Source of the DNA: Altericroceibacterium endophyticum
GTDB lineage: Bacteria > Pseudomonadota > Alphaproteobacteria > Sphingomonadales > Sphingomonadaceae
Reading direction: 5' to 3'
Assembly (NCBI RefSeq): GCF_009827595.1
Contig: NZ_WTYT01000005.1
Span: 186,001 to 250,000 of the forward strand
Length of the DNA stretch: 64,000 nt
The position numbers and the translations under genes are program-made. The notes under the pieces were generated by a model. It saw nothing but the letters and a program-made list of their open reading frames with translations. It made no database searches and was not told where the DNA came from. Below are positions 52,536 through 62,248 of the stretch, in pieces. Numbering within the stretch: position 1 is the first letter of the stretch; every line of letters starts with the position of its first letter.

Positions 52536-55247
52536 ATGACCAGCGAGCTAAACAAAACCTTCGACCCCGCCGCCATTGAAGGCCGGTGGTACGCCCATTG
52601 GGAAGAAAACGGCCTGTTCCGTCCTGAGCGACCGGATGCCCAGCCCTTCACCATCGTGAATCCGCCGCCCAACGTGACCGGATCACTGCACATCGGCCAC
52701 GCGCTCGATAACACGCTGCAGGACATCGTGGTCCGTTATGAGCGTTTGAAGGGCAAGGACGCCCTGTGGGTCGTCGGCACCGACCATGCCGGTATCGCCA
52801 CGCAGATGGTGGTGGAGCGCAATCTCGAATCGCAGGGCATCAAACGCGCCGACATCGGCCGCGAGGCGTTCCTGAAACATGTCTGGGAATGGAAAGAGCA
52901 ATCGGGCGGCACGATCACCCGCCAGATGCGCCGGCTTGGCTGTTCGATGGACTGGAGCCGCGAACAGTTCACCATGGATGATCACTTCTCCAAGGCGGTG
53001 CTCAAGGTTTTCGTCGATCTCTATAATAAGGGGCTGATCTACCGCGACAAACGGCTGGTCAATTGGGACCCCAAGCTGAAGACCGCCATTTCCGATCTCG
53101 AAGTCGAGACCAAGGATGTGCAGAGCGGCTTCTGGCATTTCAAATATCCGCTGGCCGATGGCGTGACGCTGGATGATGGGCGCGATTACATTGAAGTCGC
53201 CACCACCCGGCCCGAAACCATGCTGGCCGATATGGCCGTGGCCGTGCATCCCGATGATGAGCGCTACAAGAGCGTAGTCGGCAAGGAGATCCTGCAGCCG
53301 ATCACCGGGCGCCGTTTCAGGATCGTTGCCGATGAACATGCCGATCCGGAACTGGGTTCAGGTGCGGTGAAGATCACGCCGGGGCATGATTTCAACGACT
53401 TTGACGTGGGCAAGCGCGCCGGGATCAAACCCGCCGACATGCTCAACATGCTCGATCAGCATGCCGCCGTGGTACAGACCGCCGACGAGCTGGTGCCCGA
53501 AGAATTCCTCGGTCTCGACCGTTTCGATGCGCGCAAGCTGGTGGTCGAACGGATGAAGGAAGCCGGTTGCCTCATCCCGCATGTCACCACAAACAAGGAT
53601 GGCGAGGAAGAACTGCATGATGCAGAGCCGCGCACCGTGGCGACGCCCTTTGGCGATCGCGGCGGCGTGGTGATCGAACCCTGGCTGACCGATCAATGGT
53701 ATGTCGATGCCGAAACGCTGGCCCAGCCGCCGATGCAGGCGGTGCGCGATGGCCGGATCGAAATCGTCCCCAAGAGCTGGGAGAAAACCTTCTTCAACTG
53801 GATGGAAAACATCCAGCCTTGGTGCGTCAGCCGCCAGCTGTGGTGGGGTCATCAGATTCCGGCTTGGTATGACGACAATGGCAAGGTCTATGTCGCCGGG
53901 ACCGAGGAAGAGGCACAGGCTATCGCCGGAGAAGGCGTGGCGCTTACCCGCGATTCCGACGTGCTCGATACGTGGTTCTCCTCCGCTTTGTGGCCCTTCG
54001 GCACGCTGGGCTGGCCCGACGATACCGAACTGGTCCGCAAGCATTACCCCAATGATCTGCTCGTCTCGGGCTTTGACATCCTGTTCTTCTGGGATGCGCG
54101 CATGGCGATGCAGGGGATGGAATTCATGGGGGACGTGCCGTGGAAGCGGCTCTATCTCCATGGCCTCGTCCGCGCCGCCGATGGGCAGAAAATGTCCAAG
54201 TCCAAGGGCAATGTCGTCGACCCGCTGACGCTGATCGACAAATATGGTGCCGATGCGCTCCGCTTCTTCATGGCCTCGATGGAAAGTCAGGGCCGCGATG
54301 TGAAGATGGATGAGAAGCGCGTCGAAGGCTATCGCAATTTCGCCACCAAGCTGTGGAATGCGACGCGTTTCTGCCAGTCCAACGGCATCGGCGCCAGCAA
54401 CAGCGTGGCCGCACCGGAGGCGAAACTCGCCGCCAATCAGTGGATCATCGGCGAAGTCGTCAAAACCGCTGAAGCGCTGGACAAGGCCATGGCCGATCTG
54501 CGCTTCGATGCGGCCGCCAGCACGATCTATCAGTTCACCTGGGCGACCTTCTGCGACTGGTATCTCGAACTGATCAAGCCGGTTTTCCAGGGCGATCCCG
54601 ATGCCATGCCGGCCAAGGAAACCCGCGCGGTTGCCGGTTGGGCGCTGGACCAGATTCTGGTCATGCTGCATCCCTTCATGCCCTTCATCACCGAAGAATT
54701 ATGGCATGCGCAGGGGGATCGCCCCTACGAACTGATCCTCGCCAAATGGCCCGCGCCGGAGGCACAGGTGGATCAGGGCGCAGTGGACGCGATCGACTGG
54801 GTGATCCAGCTCACCACCGCCATTCGTGCGGCGAAGAACGAACTCGGCATTGCGCCGGGGGCCAAGCTCGCCGCCTTCTGCCCCGCCCCGTCCGATCTCG
54901 CCAAGCGCGTGGTCGATCGCAGTGCCGCCGCAATCGAGCGTCTGGCGCGCCTGACTCCGGTGGAATTTGCTGAAGCCCCTGCTGGCGCCGCCATGCAGAT
55001 CACCGCCGGCGAAGATGTCTTTATTATCCCGCTCGAAGGCGTGATCGATATTGAGGCGGAGAAGGCCCGGCTGACCAAGGCCAAAGCGGCATCGGAGAAG
55101 GAACGCGACAGTCTTGCCAAAAGGCTGGGCAATCCGAAATTCGTCGAAAAGGCGAAGCCCGAAGCCGTCGAAAAGGCGCAGGCCGACCACGCCCATCATG
55201 CGGCGGAAGCCGACAGGCTCGACGCTGCACTGGCCCGTCTGGGGTAA
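52536..55247 (+). CDS. valS: Valyl-tRNA synthetase
   Basis: 903 residues. Class I HIGH motif in [23 protein letters not shown] loop in [15 protein letters not shown], editing domain in between ([19 protein letters not shown]), anticodon domain and the C-terminal coiled-coil arm ([20 protein letters not shown]). It charges tRNA-Val and removes Thr-tRNA-Val. Divergent from the mlaE run with a 99-base promoter region. Confidence 0.97.
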   Translation: MTSELNKTFDPAAIEGRWYAHWEENGLFRPERPDAQPFTIVNPPPNVTGSLHIGHALDNTLQDIVVRYERLKGKDALWVVGTDHAGIATQMVVERNLESQGIKRADIGREAFLKHVWEWKEQSGGTITRQMRRLGCSMDWSREQFTMDDHFSKAVLKVFVDLYNKGLIYRDKRLVNWDPKLKTAISDLEVETKDVQSGFWHFKYPLADGVTLDDGRDYIEVATTRPETMLADMAVAVHPDDERYKSVVGKEILQPITGRRFRIVADEHADPELGSGAVKITPGHDFNDFDVGKRAGIKPADMLNMLDQHAAVVQTADELVPEEFLGLDRFDARKLVVERMKEAGCLIPHVTTNKDGEEELHDAEPRTVATPFGDRGGVVIEPWLTDQWYVDAETLAQPPMQAVRDGRIEIVPKSWEKTFFNWMENIQPWCVSRQLWWGHQIPAWYDDNGKVYVAGTEEEAQAIAGEGVALTRDSDVLDTWFSSALWPFGTLGWPDDTELVRKHYPNDLLVSGFDILFFWDARMAMQGMEFMGDVPWKRLYLHGLVRAADGQKMSKSKGNVVDPLTLIDKYGADALRFFMASMESQGRDVKMDEKRVEGYRNFATKLWNATRFCQSNGIGASNSVAAPEAKLAANQWIIGEVVKTAEALDKAMADLRFDAAASTIYQFTWATFCDWYLELIKPVFQGDPDAMPAKETRAVAGWALDQILVMLHPFMPFITEELWHAQGDRPYELILAKWPAPEAQVDQGAVDAIDWVIQLTTAIRAAKNELGIAPGAKLAAFCPAPSDLAKRVVDRSAAAIERLARLTPVEFAEAPAGAAMQITAGEDVFIIPLEGVIDIEAEKARLTKAKAASEKERDSLAKRLGNPKFVEKAKPEAVEKAQADHAHHAAEADRLDAALARLG

Positions 55248-55282
55248 TGCGCGGAAGCGGTCCCTCTCCTTTCGTCAATCCC

Positions 55283-55340
55283 GTGCCGGCGGGAATCCAG
55301 AATGGATCGCGCAGATCTTCGCTGGATTCCGGCCTGCCGG
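55283..55340. repeat. REP-like palindromic element
   Basis: GTGCCGGCGGGAATCCAG (55283-55300) and CTGGATTCCGGCCTGCCGG (55322-55340) form an imperfect hairpin around 21 bases. The arms with GGCGGGAATCCAG resemble dispersed palindromes seen between genes of many proteobacteria. A second repeat, GTTCCGG/CCGGAAC (55356-55362, 55369-55375), follows. It sits between valS and queE and may also act as a terminator. Confidence 0.65.
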
Positions 55341-55392
55341 GGGACGGTGAGAGAAGTTCCGGGCATGACCGGAACGGACCGGGAAGCAAGCC

Positions 55393-56127
55393 ATGTCCCT
55401 GACCCTCGCCACCGTCACGCCGGGCGAGCCGGAGATCTTCGCCTCCTTGCAAGGCGAAGGCGCGAGCATGGGCAAGCCCTGCACCTTCATCCGCCTGTCA
55501 CGCTGCAACCTTGCCTGTGAATGGTGCGACACCGCCTATACGTGGCATTTCGAGGGTGACAATCGCCCGCATCGCAGCGCTGACACCGTGTCCCGCGCGG
55601 CCAATCAGGTGAAATTGTCCGAAGAGGACGCCGCGCAGCGCATACGCGATCTGGGGCAGGACCGGCTGATCATCACTGGCGGAGAGCCGATGTTGCAGGC
55701 CCCCGCCCTCGCCCGGATGCTGGCGCTGCTGCCGGGCATGGTGGTGGAGGTGGAAACCAATGGCAGCGTTGCCCCCCATCCCGCGCTGGACCCGCTGATC
55801 CACCAATATAATGTCAGCCCCAAACTGGCGCATTCAGGCAATCCGGCGTCCATCGCGCTGATCCCTGAAAGGCTGGACCAATGGGCAAAGGAGCCACGCG
55901 CCTGGTTGAAATTCGTCGTCGCCAGCGAAGCGGATGCACTGGAAGCGCTGGCACTGGCCGAAACGCACGCAATCTCCCGGCACAAGATCATGCTGATGGG
56001 CGAAGGTGTGGACAGCGAAACCCTGTCTCAGCGCGAAGCGTGGCTGGCACCGTTCTGCATTCAGCACAAATTGACTATGTCCAAGCGCTTGCATATTGAT
56101 TTGTTTGGCGACAGTAGAGGTACATGA
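55393..56127 (+). CDS. queE: 7-carboxy-7-deazaguanine synthase, QueE
   Basis: 244 residues. A radical-SAM cluster C38-x3-C42-x2-C45 lies in RCNLACEWCDTAYTW, the spacing expected for the QueE family. SLQGEGASMGKPCTFIRL, ITGGEPMLQ and VEVETNGS are also typical. It makes the 7-deazaguanine core of queuosine from 6-carboxytetrahydropterin. queD and queC are not in the window. The stop overlaps the MATE start (ATGA). Confidence 0.94.
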   Translation: MSLTLATVTPGEPEIFASLQGEGASMGKPCTFIRLSRCNLACEWCDTAYTWHFEGDNRPHRSADTVSRAANQVKLSEEDAAQRIRDLGQDRLIITGGEPMLQAPALARMLALLPGMVVEVETNGSVAPHPALDPLIHQYNVSPKLAHSGNPASIALIPERLDQWAKEPRAWLKFVVASEADALEALALAETHAISRHKIMLMGEGVDSETLSQREAWLAPFCIQHKLTMSKRLHIDLFGDSRGT

Positions 56128-57635
56128 GTTCTCAACCACCCTCTGACACCGGCTTGCATCCATCTGAAAATACAGCCGAAAGTCACGATACGAATCATGT
56201 TCCCGATCTTTCCGGCGATCTGACCAACGGTCCGATTTTCAAGACACTGATTTATTTCAGCGTGCCCACCCTGCTCAGCAATTCGCTGCAATCGCTGAAT
56301 GGCACGGTCAATTCGATCTGGGTCGGCCGCCTGATCGGGGAAGAGGCACTGGCAGCCACGGCCAATGCCAATATCATCATGTTTCTGGTGTCCGCCTCGG
56401 CATTTGGCTTCGGCATGGCTGGCACGGTGAAGATCGGCCAGCGGTATGGCGCACGCAATCTGGACGGTGCGCGGCGCACCTTCGGCACCGCTGTGGGCTT
56501 TTGCTTCCTGCTCTCGCTGGTCGTCGGCCTGATTGGCTGGCTGGCCGCGCCGGCTTTGCTGGACGCGCTGGGCACGCCGGGCGCGGCGCGTGATCTGGCA
56601 CTGGGCTATCTGCGCATGGTGTTTGTCGCCATGCCGATGGTGATGGTTACAGTAATTCTATCCATGGGCCTGCGCGGTGCAGGTGATTCACGCACACCGC
56701 TGATCTTCATGGGGCTGACCGTTCTGCTGGACGTCATCTTCAACCCCATGCTGATTATCGGCCTCGGCCCGCTGCCCGAACTGGGCATTGTCGGCTCCGC
56801 CCTGTCGATGGTCATCGCCAATATCCTCTCGCTGATCGCGATGGTCGCCTATGTCTATTACAAGGATTTGCCGCTGCGCCTGCGCGGTGCGGAACTCGCT
56901 TATCTGAAACCCACGCGGGAGGAATTGCGCTTCATCATTGCCAAGGGCGTGCCGATGGGCGGGCAGATGCTGATCATGTCGGCTGCCGGAATCATCGTGG
57001 TCGGGCTCGTCAACCGCGAAGGCATGCTGATGACTGCCGCCTATGGCGCGGCGATGCAGCTTTTCACCTATATCCAGATGCCTGCCATGGCGATCGGCGG
57101 CGCGGTGAGTGCGATGGCTGCGCAATATATCGGCGCGCGCAAATGGGATGCGCTGGATCATGTGACCCGGGCAGGCGTGCTGGTCAATCTGGGCATGACC
57201 GGGGCGCTGACCATTCTGCTGTTGTTGTTCGATCGCCCGGCATTGGGGCTATTTCTCGGGCCCGACAGCCCCGCCGTGCCCCTCGCGCGGCATATTCAAT
57301 TGCTGGCGAGCTGGAACTTCATCCTGTTTGGCGTGACCATGGTGCTGACCGCCACGATGCGGGCTGGCGGCGCCGTGACGATCCCGCTGATCATTCTGGC
57401 GATCGCGCTCTATCCCGTCCGGCTGGGCTTCTATTACCTCACCTATGACTGGCTGGGTTCGGATGCGATCTGGATTTCCTTCCCGGTGGCCGCCCTTGCC
57501 GCGCTCCTGCTCGCCTGGTGGTTCTATCGCCGTCCCGGCTGGCGACAGAAGGCCATAGCCGAAAGCGAAGAGGAAGCGCGCGAACAATCCAACACGGATG
57601 GCGACCCCGCCGGCAGGTTCGCCCCCAGCGTGTAA
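56124..57635 (+). CDS. MATE-family multidrug/Na+ antiporter
   Basis: 503 residues with about 12 membrane helices in two matching halves. FSVPTLLSNSLQSLNGTVNSIWVG in the first half and the repeat IAKGVPMGGQMLIMSAAGIIVVGLVN in the second are typical. The cytosolic N-terminal ~40 and C-terminal ~35 residues are polar. Substrate unknown; family members export cationic drugs or metabolites. Coupled to queE by a 4-base overlap, without an obvious functional link. Confidence 0.9.
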   Translation: MSSQPPSDTGLHPSENTAESHDTNHVPDLSGDLTNGPIFKTLIYFSVPTLLSNSLQSLNGTVNSIWVGRLIGEEALAATANANIIMFLVSASAFGFGMAGTVKIGQRYGARNLDGARRTFGTAVGFCFLLSLVVGLIGWLAAPALLDALGTPGAARDLALGYLRMVFVAMPMVMVTVILSMGLRGAGDSRTPLIFMGLTVLLDVIFNPMLIIGLGPLPELGIVGSALSMVIANILSLIAMVAYVYYKDLPLRLRGAELAYLKPTREELRFIIAKGVPMGGQMLIMSAAGIIVVGLVNREGMLMTAAYGAAMQLFTYIQMPAMAIGGAVSAMAAQYIGARKWDALDHVTRAGVLVNLGMTGALTILLLLFDRPALGLFLGPDSPAVPLARHIQLLASWNFILFGVTMVLTATMRAGGAVTIPLIILAIALYPVRLGFYYLTYDWLGSDAIWISFPVAALAALLLAWWFYRRPGWRQKAIAESEEEAREQSNTDGDPAGRFAPSV

Positions 57636-57639
57636 GGGA

Positions 57640-57678
57640 GAGGCGGCGGGAATCCCCCCCCGTGCGCCCCCCCTTTTT
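57640..57678 (+). terminator. G/C-rich sequence with C-runs and T5 after the MATE gene
   Basis: GGCGGCGGG can pair with the following C-rich sequence (C8 at 57654-57661, C7 at 57667-57673), and five T residues follow at 57674-57678. This would end the queE-MATE transcript. The exact pairing is uncertain because of the C-runs. Confidence 0.4.
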
Positions 57679-57687
57679 CCGCGCAGG

Positions 57688-59400
57688 CTAGAGTGACGTA
57701 TCGGCTTTCTTGCGGCCCTGAGAGCGCCAGCGCTCGACTGTGCGTTCGACCAGATCTTCCTCTCCGCCTGCCTGCTGCCACAGCGATACGAAGCTCGGAT
57801 CGTCCGAGGATGGGCGCTTTTCTTCTTCCAGATTGTCGAAGGATACGCGGATCGGAATGGAAACGCCTTCTCCGCAAATGATACATTCGCGGTTGCGCAA
57901 GGCGGGGATGGAATCGAGGAAGCCACGCGCCCCCTCCGGCATGGCGGCTTTCACGAAGGACTGATCGCGTTCATTGTTGAGCCGCATGGCCATAATGGTG
58001 CCGCATTGCGACAACACGCCTTCGGCAAGGTCCGAGGGGCGCTGCGTTATCAGGCCCAGTGAAACACCATATTTACGGCCTTCCTTGGCAATCCGCGACA
58101 GGATCCGGCCCACCGCGCTGCTCTCGGCATTCTTCTCATTCGGGACATACCGATGCGCCTCCTCGCAGACGAACAGGATCGGCCGCTGCTGATCATTGCG
58201 CGACCAGATGGCGAAATCGAACACCAGCCGGCTGAGTACCGCGACCACGGTGGAGGTGATGTCGGAAGGCACCCCTGACACATCGATGATCGAAATCGGC
58301 TTGCCTTCACCCGGCATGCGGAAAATCTTGGAAATGAAGGCCCGCATGGTGTCCCCCACCAGCATGCCAGAAAACATGAAGCCGTAGCGCGGATCATTGC
58401 GCAATTCGTCGATCTTGTTCTTGATCCGCATATAGGGTGCAGAGGAGCTGGCCTTGTCGAGCTTGCCCATTTCATCCTGCAATATCTGCGTGAGATCAGA
58501 GAGCAGATAAGGAATGGGTGAATCCACTGTGATCTTGCCGATCGATTCCGCCAGCCGGTTCTTGCTCCGCGCCTTCAGCAGGCATTTGGCCAGAATATCG
58601 GCATCCTCATTCCGCTCCGACCCTGATGTGGTGAGGAAGGCTTCGCAATGTTCCTCAAAATTCATCAGCCAATAGGGCATTTGCAGATTATCGACATTCA
58701 GGATCATGCCGGTATCCTTGAAGGCCGCCGCATATTCCCCATGCGGATCGACCATCACAATATGGCCCTGCGGCGCAGCATCGCAGATCCTGTGCAGGAT
58801 CAGCGCGGCGCTGGTCGATTTACCCGTACCGGTGGAGCCCAGCAGCGCGAAATGTTTGCCCAGCATCGCATCGACATACAGACCGGCGCGGATGTCTTTT
58901 GTCGGATAGACGGTGCCGATCTGGATCGATGACCGCCCGTCAGAGGCATAGACCTGCTGCAGATCTGCGTCACTGGCGGCATAGATGAGCGCGCCGGGGA
59001 TAGGATAGCGGGTGATGCCGCGGCGGAAACGGTGGATCTTGCCTGTCAGCTTCTCCTCATCCCCTTCACCCAGGAAATCGATATTGGCCATGACAGTGGA
59101 ACCATCGCCCTCTCGGTCCTGACGCTGATTACGCACGCTGGCAATCAGCCAGCCATCGGAGGTGCGGATCTTGATCTGGCTGCCGACCTGCCCGGCCTGT
59201 GCGATCGAGGCATCGGCGTCTTGCGAACATTCAATCAGGCGCTGCAAATCCAGTGCGGCAAGCGAACTGGACCCAGCGATTTCGACCAGCTTGCCAATCG
59301 GCTTCGCGCCTTCTTCACCAAGGCCAAGCATGGAATCCGAAGCAGCGCCCTGAGAGGGTGCCGCAGTCTGGCCAAAGCCCTGATTTTCCTGATCTATCAT
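57688..59400 (-). CDS. HerA-like DUF87 ATPase
   Basis: 570 residues. An N-terminal HAS-barrel-like region (about 30-130) is followed by the HerA/FtsK-type ATPase: Walker A LLGSTGTGKSTSA (188-196), Walker B PILFVCEEAHRY and the late ISLITQRPSDLA-like stretch VSLGLITQRPSDLAEGVLSQ split across. HerA proteins are DNA-translocating hexamers. No NurA nuclease, Sir2 or other defence partner lies next to it, so a housekeeping or unknown role is more likely than phage defence. Confidence 0.88.
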   Translation of the reverse strand: MIDQENQGFGQTAAPSQGAASDSMLGLGEEGAKPIGKLVEIAGSSSLAALDLQRLIECSQDADASIAQAGQVGSQIKIRTSDGWLIASVRNQRQDREGDGSTVMANIDFLGEGDEEKLTGKIHRFRRGITRYPIPGALIYAASDADLQQVYASDGRSSIQIGTVYPTKDIRAGLYVDAMLGKHFALLGSTGTGKSTSAALILHRICDAAPQGHIVMVDPHGEYAAAFKDTGMILNVDNLQMPYWLMNFEEHCEAFLTTSGSERNEDADILAKCLLKARSKNRLAESIGKITVDSPIPYLLSDLTQILQDEMGKLDKASSSAPYMRIKNKIDELRNDPRYGFMFSGMLVGDTMRAFISKIFRMPGEGKPISIIDVSGVPSDITSTVVAVLSRLVFDFAIWSRNDQQRPILFVCEEAHRYVPNEKNAESSAVGRILSRIAKEGRKYGVSLGLITQRPSDLAEGVLSQCGTIMAMRLNNERDQSFVKAAMPEGARGFLDSIPALRNRECIICGEGVSIPIRVSFDNLEEEKRPSSDDPSFVSLWQQAGGEEDLVERTVERWRSQGRKKADTSL

Positions 59401-59481
59401 AATGCGCTGCGCCCTTTAGATTAAAGGCGAAGCGTAAGGGCGTGGCGGTTAATATTGAGTAAGTGGCCGGCCGTAGGGCTC

Positions 59482-60000
59482 TTAATCTGCGCCCCGCACC
59501 CCATCGAGCAGCACGCTGTCCAGCCGGTCGCCATGCAGCACCGAAATATCCCCGGTCGTTTCCAGCACGACGGCGCGCACCTTTGAGAGTTCCAGCGCAT
59601 TCGCTTCACGCAGTTTGGCATAGACATCGCTGCGGTCGACGCGGCTCTTGCGCAAAGCCTCCTCGCAGAATTCACCGTCCCGCATCAGCAGCAAGGGCTC
59701 ATTCCCCATCGCCCGTTCCGCCGCGCCTGAATACCGGCGCAGCCACGCCAACACATATTGAATGATGAGCAGAACCGCGATCGCGAGCACCGTCTGAATG
59801 AAAGCTCGCCAGCTGGTGACAGTGGCGGCATTGGCAAGCAGCGAGCCTGTCGCCAGCGTAACGATGAAATCAAAGGCCGTCATTTTGGAAAAAGCGCGCA
59901 GGCCGATCATCCGCACAAGGAAGATTACCCAGAGGAGCGCGATGGGCGCGAGCGCGAAACCGCGAATGATGCTGTCATCAAATGGAGGATCTATAAACAT
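59482..60000 (-). CDS. DUF421 (YetF-type) membrane protein
   Basis: 172 residues. Three N-terminal membrane helices (about 13-100) contain RMIGLRAFSKMTAFDFIVTL, the family hallmark. The C-terminal cytosolic YetF domain follows, with MGNEPLLLMRDGEF and the late ALELSKVRAVVLETTGDISV. The function of this family is not established; relatives occur in sporulation and stress contexts in firmicutes. It stands alone, 81 bases from the HerA-like gene. Confidence 0.88.
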   Translation of the reverse strand: MFIDPPFDDSIIRGFALAPIALLWVIFLVRMIGLRAFSKMTAFDFIVTLATGSLLANAATVTSWRAFIQTVLAIAVLLIIQYVLAWLRRYSGAAERAMGNEPLLLMRDGEFCEEALRKSRVDRSDVYAKLREANALELSKVRAVVLETTGDISVLHGDRLDSVLLDGVRGAD

Positions 60001-60146
60001 AAGCTGTCTGTGTCAGAAAAGCCGCTGTGATGCGAGCGCTCAGCAGCCCCAAAAGGCAATTAAATTTCTGATATACATAAATAATCATGCCGCGGGAGCC
60101 TTTACCCCGCTTCTGACGTTAAGCAGCGCTAACATGGAGAATGCGC

Positions 60147-60407
60147 ATGTTTACCCGTCTTGATCCTCCCCTGCCGCTATTCGTTCTGGATAAGGGCAAA
60201 GGCCTTGCCCTTGGTGTCATAGATTATGGCATCGAACATAATCTCATTTGGGTCACCGCGATCGACGGTACGGGCGAAATCTGGTGCGCCCCCAATCCCA
60301 AAGTGCGGATGCAGGAAAACTGGACCGCTGGCCGGCCCCTCGCAGCCAGCCGGAATGCCGCGCAAGGCACCGCTCCGATCAAGGTGGCAGAATGCGGCGC
60401 GACCTGA
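60147..60407 (+). CDS. Small conserved-looking protein of unknown function
   Basis: 86 residues. The ATG at 60147 is preferred over 60141 because GGAG at 60136-60139 sits 7 bases before it but would abut the first. No signal peptide or membrane helix. It reads as a compact beta-rich domain: LPLFVLDKGKGLALGVIDYG, then HNLIWVTAIDGTGEIWCAPN. The phrase 'VIDYGIEHNLIWVTAID' looks structured, and codon use resembles the neighbours. Only plus-strand gene in this area. No family recognised. Confidence 0.65.
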   Translation: MFTRLDPPLPLFVLDKGKGLALGVIDYGIEHNLIWVTAIDGTGEIWCAPNPKVRMQENWTAGRPLAASRNAAQGTAPIKVAECGAT

Positions 60408-60513
60408 TGCGACAGGTCCGCCTCGTCGCCTGATAGACGCCAATATAACGCGGGCAGTTCTTTGGAGTGACTGGGCTCCATCAATAGACGTGCGGCAACC
60501 CCATGCGATGCCT

Positions 60514-61281
60514 CTAACCGAGCGAGAACAAGCGTCCGGCGAGCCAGCCCATGAACACGGACAGCGCCATGGCAAACAGGCCATAGAGAACGGGACTGTT
60601 CATCGCAGTATCGGCAACGAAGCGTTCGAACCCTTCCTTGCGCACATCAACATGGGCCGTGGCAGAGGCAATGACCCGGCCGCCGCGTATCGCAAATGTT
60701 TCCGCTGTATATGTGCCCGTCTGCACACTGGAGGGGAGAGTGATCCGCGCTTGATACAGCACATCCTCGCTCATGGTGACGCCATTATCCTGCTGCCCGA
60801 ACAGCCCCTTGCGGCTGCGCAGATCGACCAGCCCCGCCTTGAAGCGATCCTGCTCCTGCGGATCAATCGTCCCGATCGGAGAAAGCTGCAGAAAATCGAG
60901 CCCCAATTCATAAATTGCCGCTGTCCGCTCATCCACGATCTCACCAATCGGGCGAGAGCTGGCCATGGCGAAATAGGATGGCGCAGACCGAAATCCGGTG
61001 CTTTCCGCATTGAGCCAGATCCCGAAGACCTTCTGCTTTTCACGCAAACGGATCGCTTCGGTTGGTCCCTTCAGCACCACGACAATATCGTAATCGCCCC
61101 CGCCCCTTGTACCATCAGGATCGAGAATGGCGCCGAAGAGCAGCAGTTCTTTACCAGTGAATCCCTGCCGGACCTGAACTTCATGCTGCGACACTTCGGG
61201 CACCAGAATGGGGTCCCGCTGCGCCGTCAGCCCGAAAAAGGCCAGCAGCAGAAAGGGCCAGAGTGCCATGCGCCGGTTCAT
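60514..61281 (-). CDS. TIGR02186-family membrane-anchored protein
   Basis: 255 residues. A signal peptide (LWPFLLLAFFGLTA) leads into a periplasmic beta-rich region (LVPEVSQHEVQVRQGFTGKELLLFGA) and a C-terminal membrane helix (LYGLFAMALSVFMGWLAGRLF). This pattern matches the alphaproteobacterial family that accompanies TauE/SafE exporters. The ATG overlaps the TauE stop by 4 bases. The precise role is unknown; helper of the exporter is inferred from conserved adjacency. Confidence 0.85.
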   Translation of the reverse strand: MNRRMALWPFLLLAFFGLTAQRDPILVPEVSQHEVQVRQGFTGKELLLFGAILDPDGTRGGGDYDIVVVLKGPTEAIRLREKQKVFGIWLNAESTGFRSAPSYFAMASSRPIGEIVDERTAAIYELGLDFLQLSPIGTIDPQEQDRFKAGLVDLRSRKGLFGQQDNGVTMSEDVLYQARITLPSSVQTGTYTAETFAIRGGRVIASATAHVDVRKEGFERFVADTAMNSPVLYGLFAMALSVFMGWLAGRLFSLG

Positions 61282-62192
61282 AGCGGCACCACCGAATAGA
61301 CTTCGCTGGGCCGAATACCGAGGCCAAATGCCATGCGCAGCGCAACGCCGAGCACGACCACGGCCAGAATGAGGCGCAGATATTCAGGCTTCGCATTTTG
61401 GGCGAAACGCGCCCCGATCTGCGCACCTGTCACCGACCCCACCAGCAGCAGCCCGGCCAGCACTACATCCACCGCCTTGGTGGTGAGCGCATGCATCATG
61501 GTGGTAACCATGGTCACGAACAGGATCTGAAACAGGCTGGTGCCAACCACCACATTGGCGCTCATTCCCAGAATATAGAGCATCGCGGGCACCAGAATGA
61601 AGCCGCCACCAACGCCCATCAGCATGGTCAGGATACCGACCAGCAGCCCCAGCAGAAGCGGCGCCAGCGGTGAAATATAGAGGCCTGAACGATAGAAGCG
61701 CCAACGCAGCGGCAAAGTGGCAACCAGCGGGTGATGGCGGCGTTTGGCCGCGCGTTTCTTTGTCCCGGACTTGCTGGATGACATTGCCTGCAGGCTTTCC
61801 CGCCCCATCAGCGATCCGATCGTACCGAGCAGCAGGACATAGAGAATGCTGATGACGACATCGATCTGGCCCAAAGCCTCGAGCAGGTTGAACAGCAACG
61901 CGCCAATACCGGTGCCGATCGCGCCGCCCACCACCATGACGATGCCGATCTGATAATCAACGCCGCCGCGTTTGCGATGCGCGAACACGCCGGAGACACT
62001 GGCCCCGGTTACCTGACTGGCGGCCGAGGCGGCGGCCACGGTCGGTGGAATCCCGTAAAATATCATGAGCGGCGTGGTGAGGAACCCTCCACCGACGCCA
62101 AAAATGCCCGAAAGCAGGCCTGTTCCCAGACCGAGCAATATGATCACCAGCCCGTTGACCGAGAGATTGGCTATGGGGAGGTAAACATCCAT
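61278..62192 (-). CDS. TauE/SafE-family sulfite/sulfonate exporter
   Basis: 304 residues with about eight membrane helices. Two repeated halves carry the family glycine motif: LLSGIFGVGGGFLTTPLMIFYGIPPTVAAAS split, and LLVGILTMLMGVGGGFILVP. The cytosolic loop (SSKSGTKKRAAKRRHH) is basic. The family exports sulfite, sulfoacetate or related anions; the substrate here is unknown. First gene of the pair with TIGR02186. Confidence 0.88.
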   Translation of the reverse strand: MDVYLPIANLSVNGLVIILLGLGTGLLSGIFGVGGGFLTTPLMIFYGIPPTVAAASAASQVTGASVSGVFAHRKRGGVDYQIGIVMVVGGAIGTGIGALLFNLLEALGQIDVVISILYVLLLGTIGSLMGRESLQAMSSSKSGTKKRAAKRRHHPLVATLPLRWRFYRSGLYISPLAPLLLGLLVGILTMLMGVGGGFILVPAMLYILGMSANVVVGTSLFQILFVTMVTTMMHALTTKAVDVVLAGLLLVGSVTGAQIGARFAQNAKPEYLRLILAVVVLGVALRMAFGLGIRPSEVYSVVPL

Positions 62193-62248
62193 CCTGCGGG
62201 GTTAGCCCAGCCCGCGCGCGGAGAAAAGCCAGCTTTATGCGTTTGGCA

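Noticed and set aside
57688-59400. HerA-like ATPase as part of a phage-defence system
   Set aside because: No adjacent Sir2, DUF4297, nuclease or other partner gene; neighbours are a transporter and a YetF-type protein.
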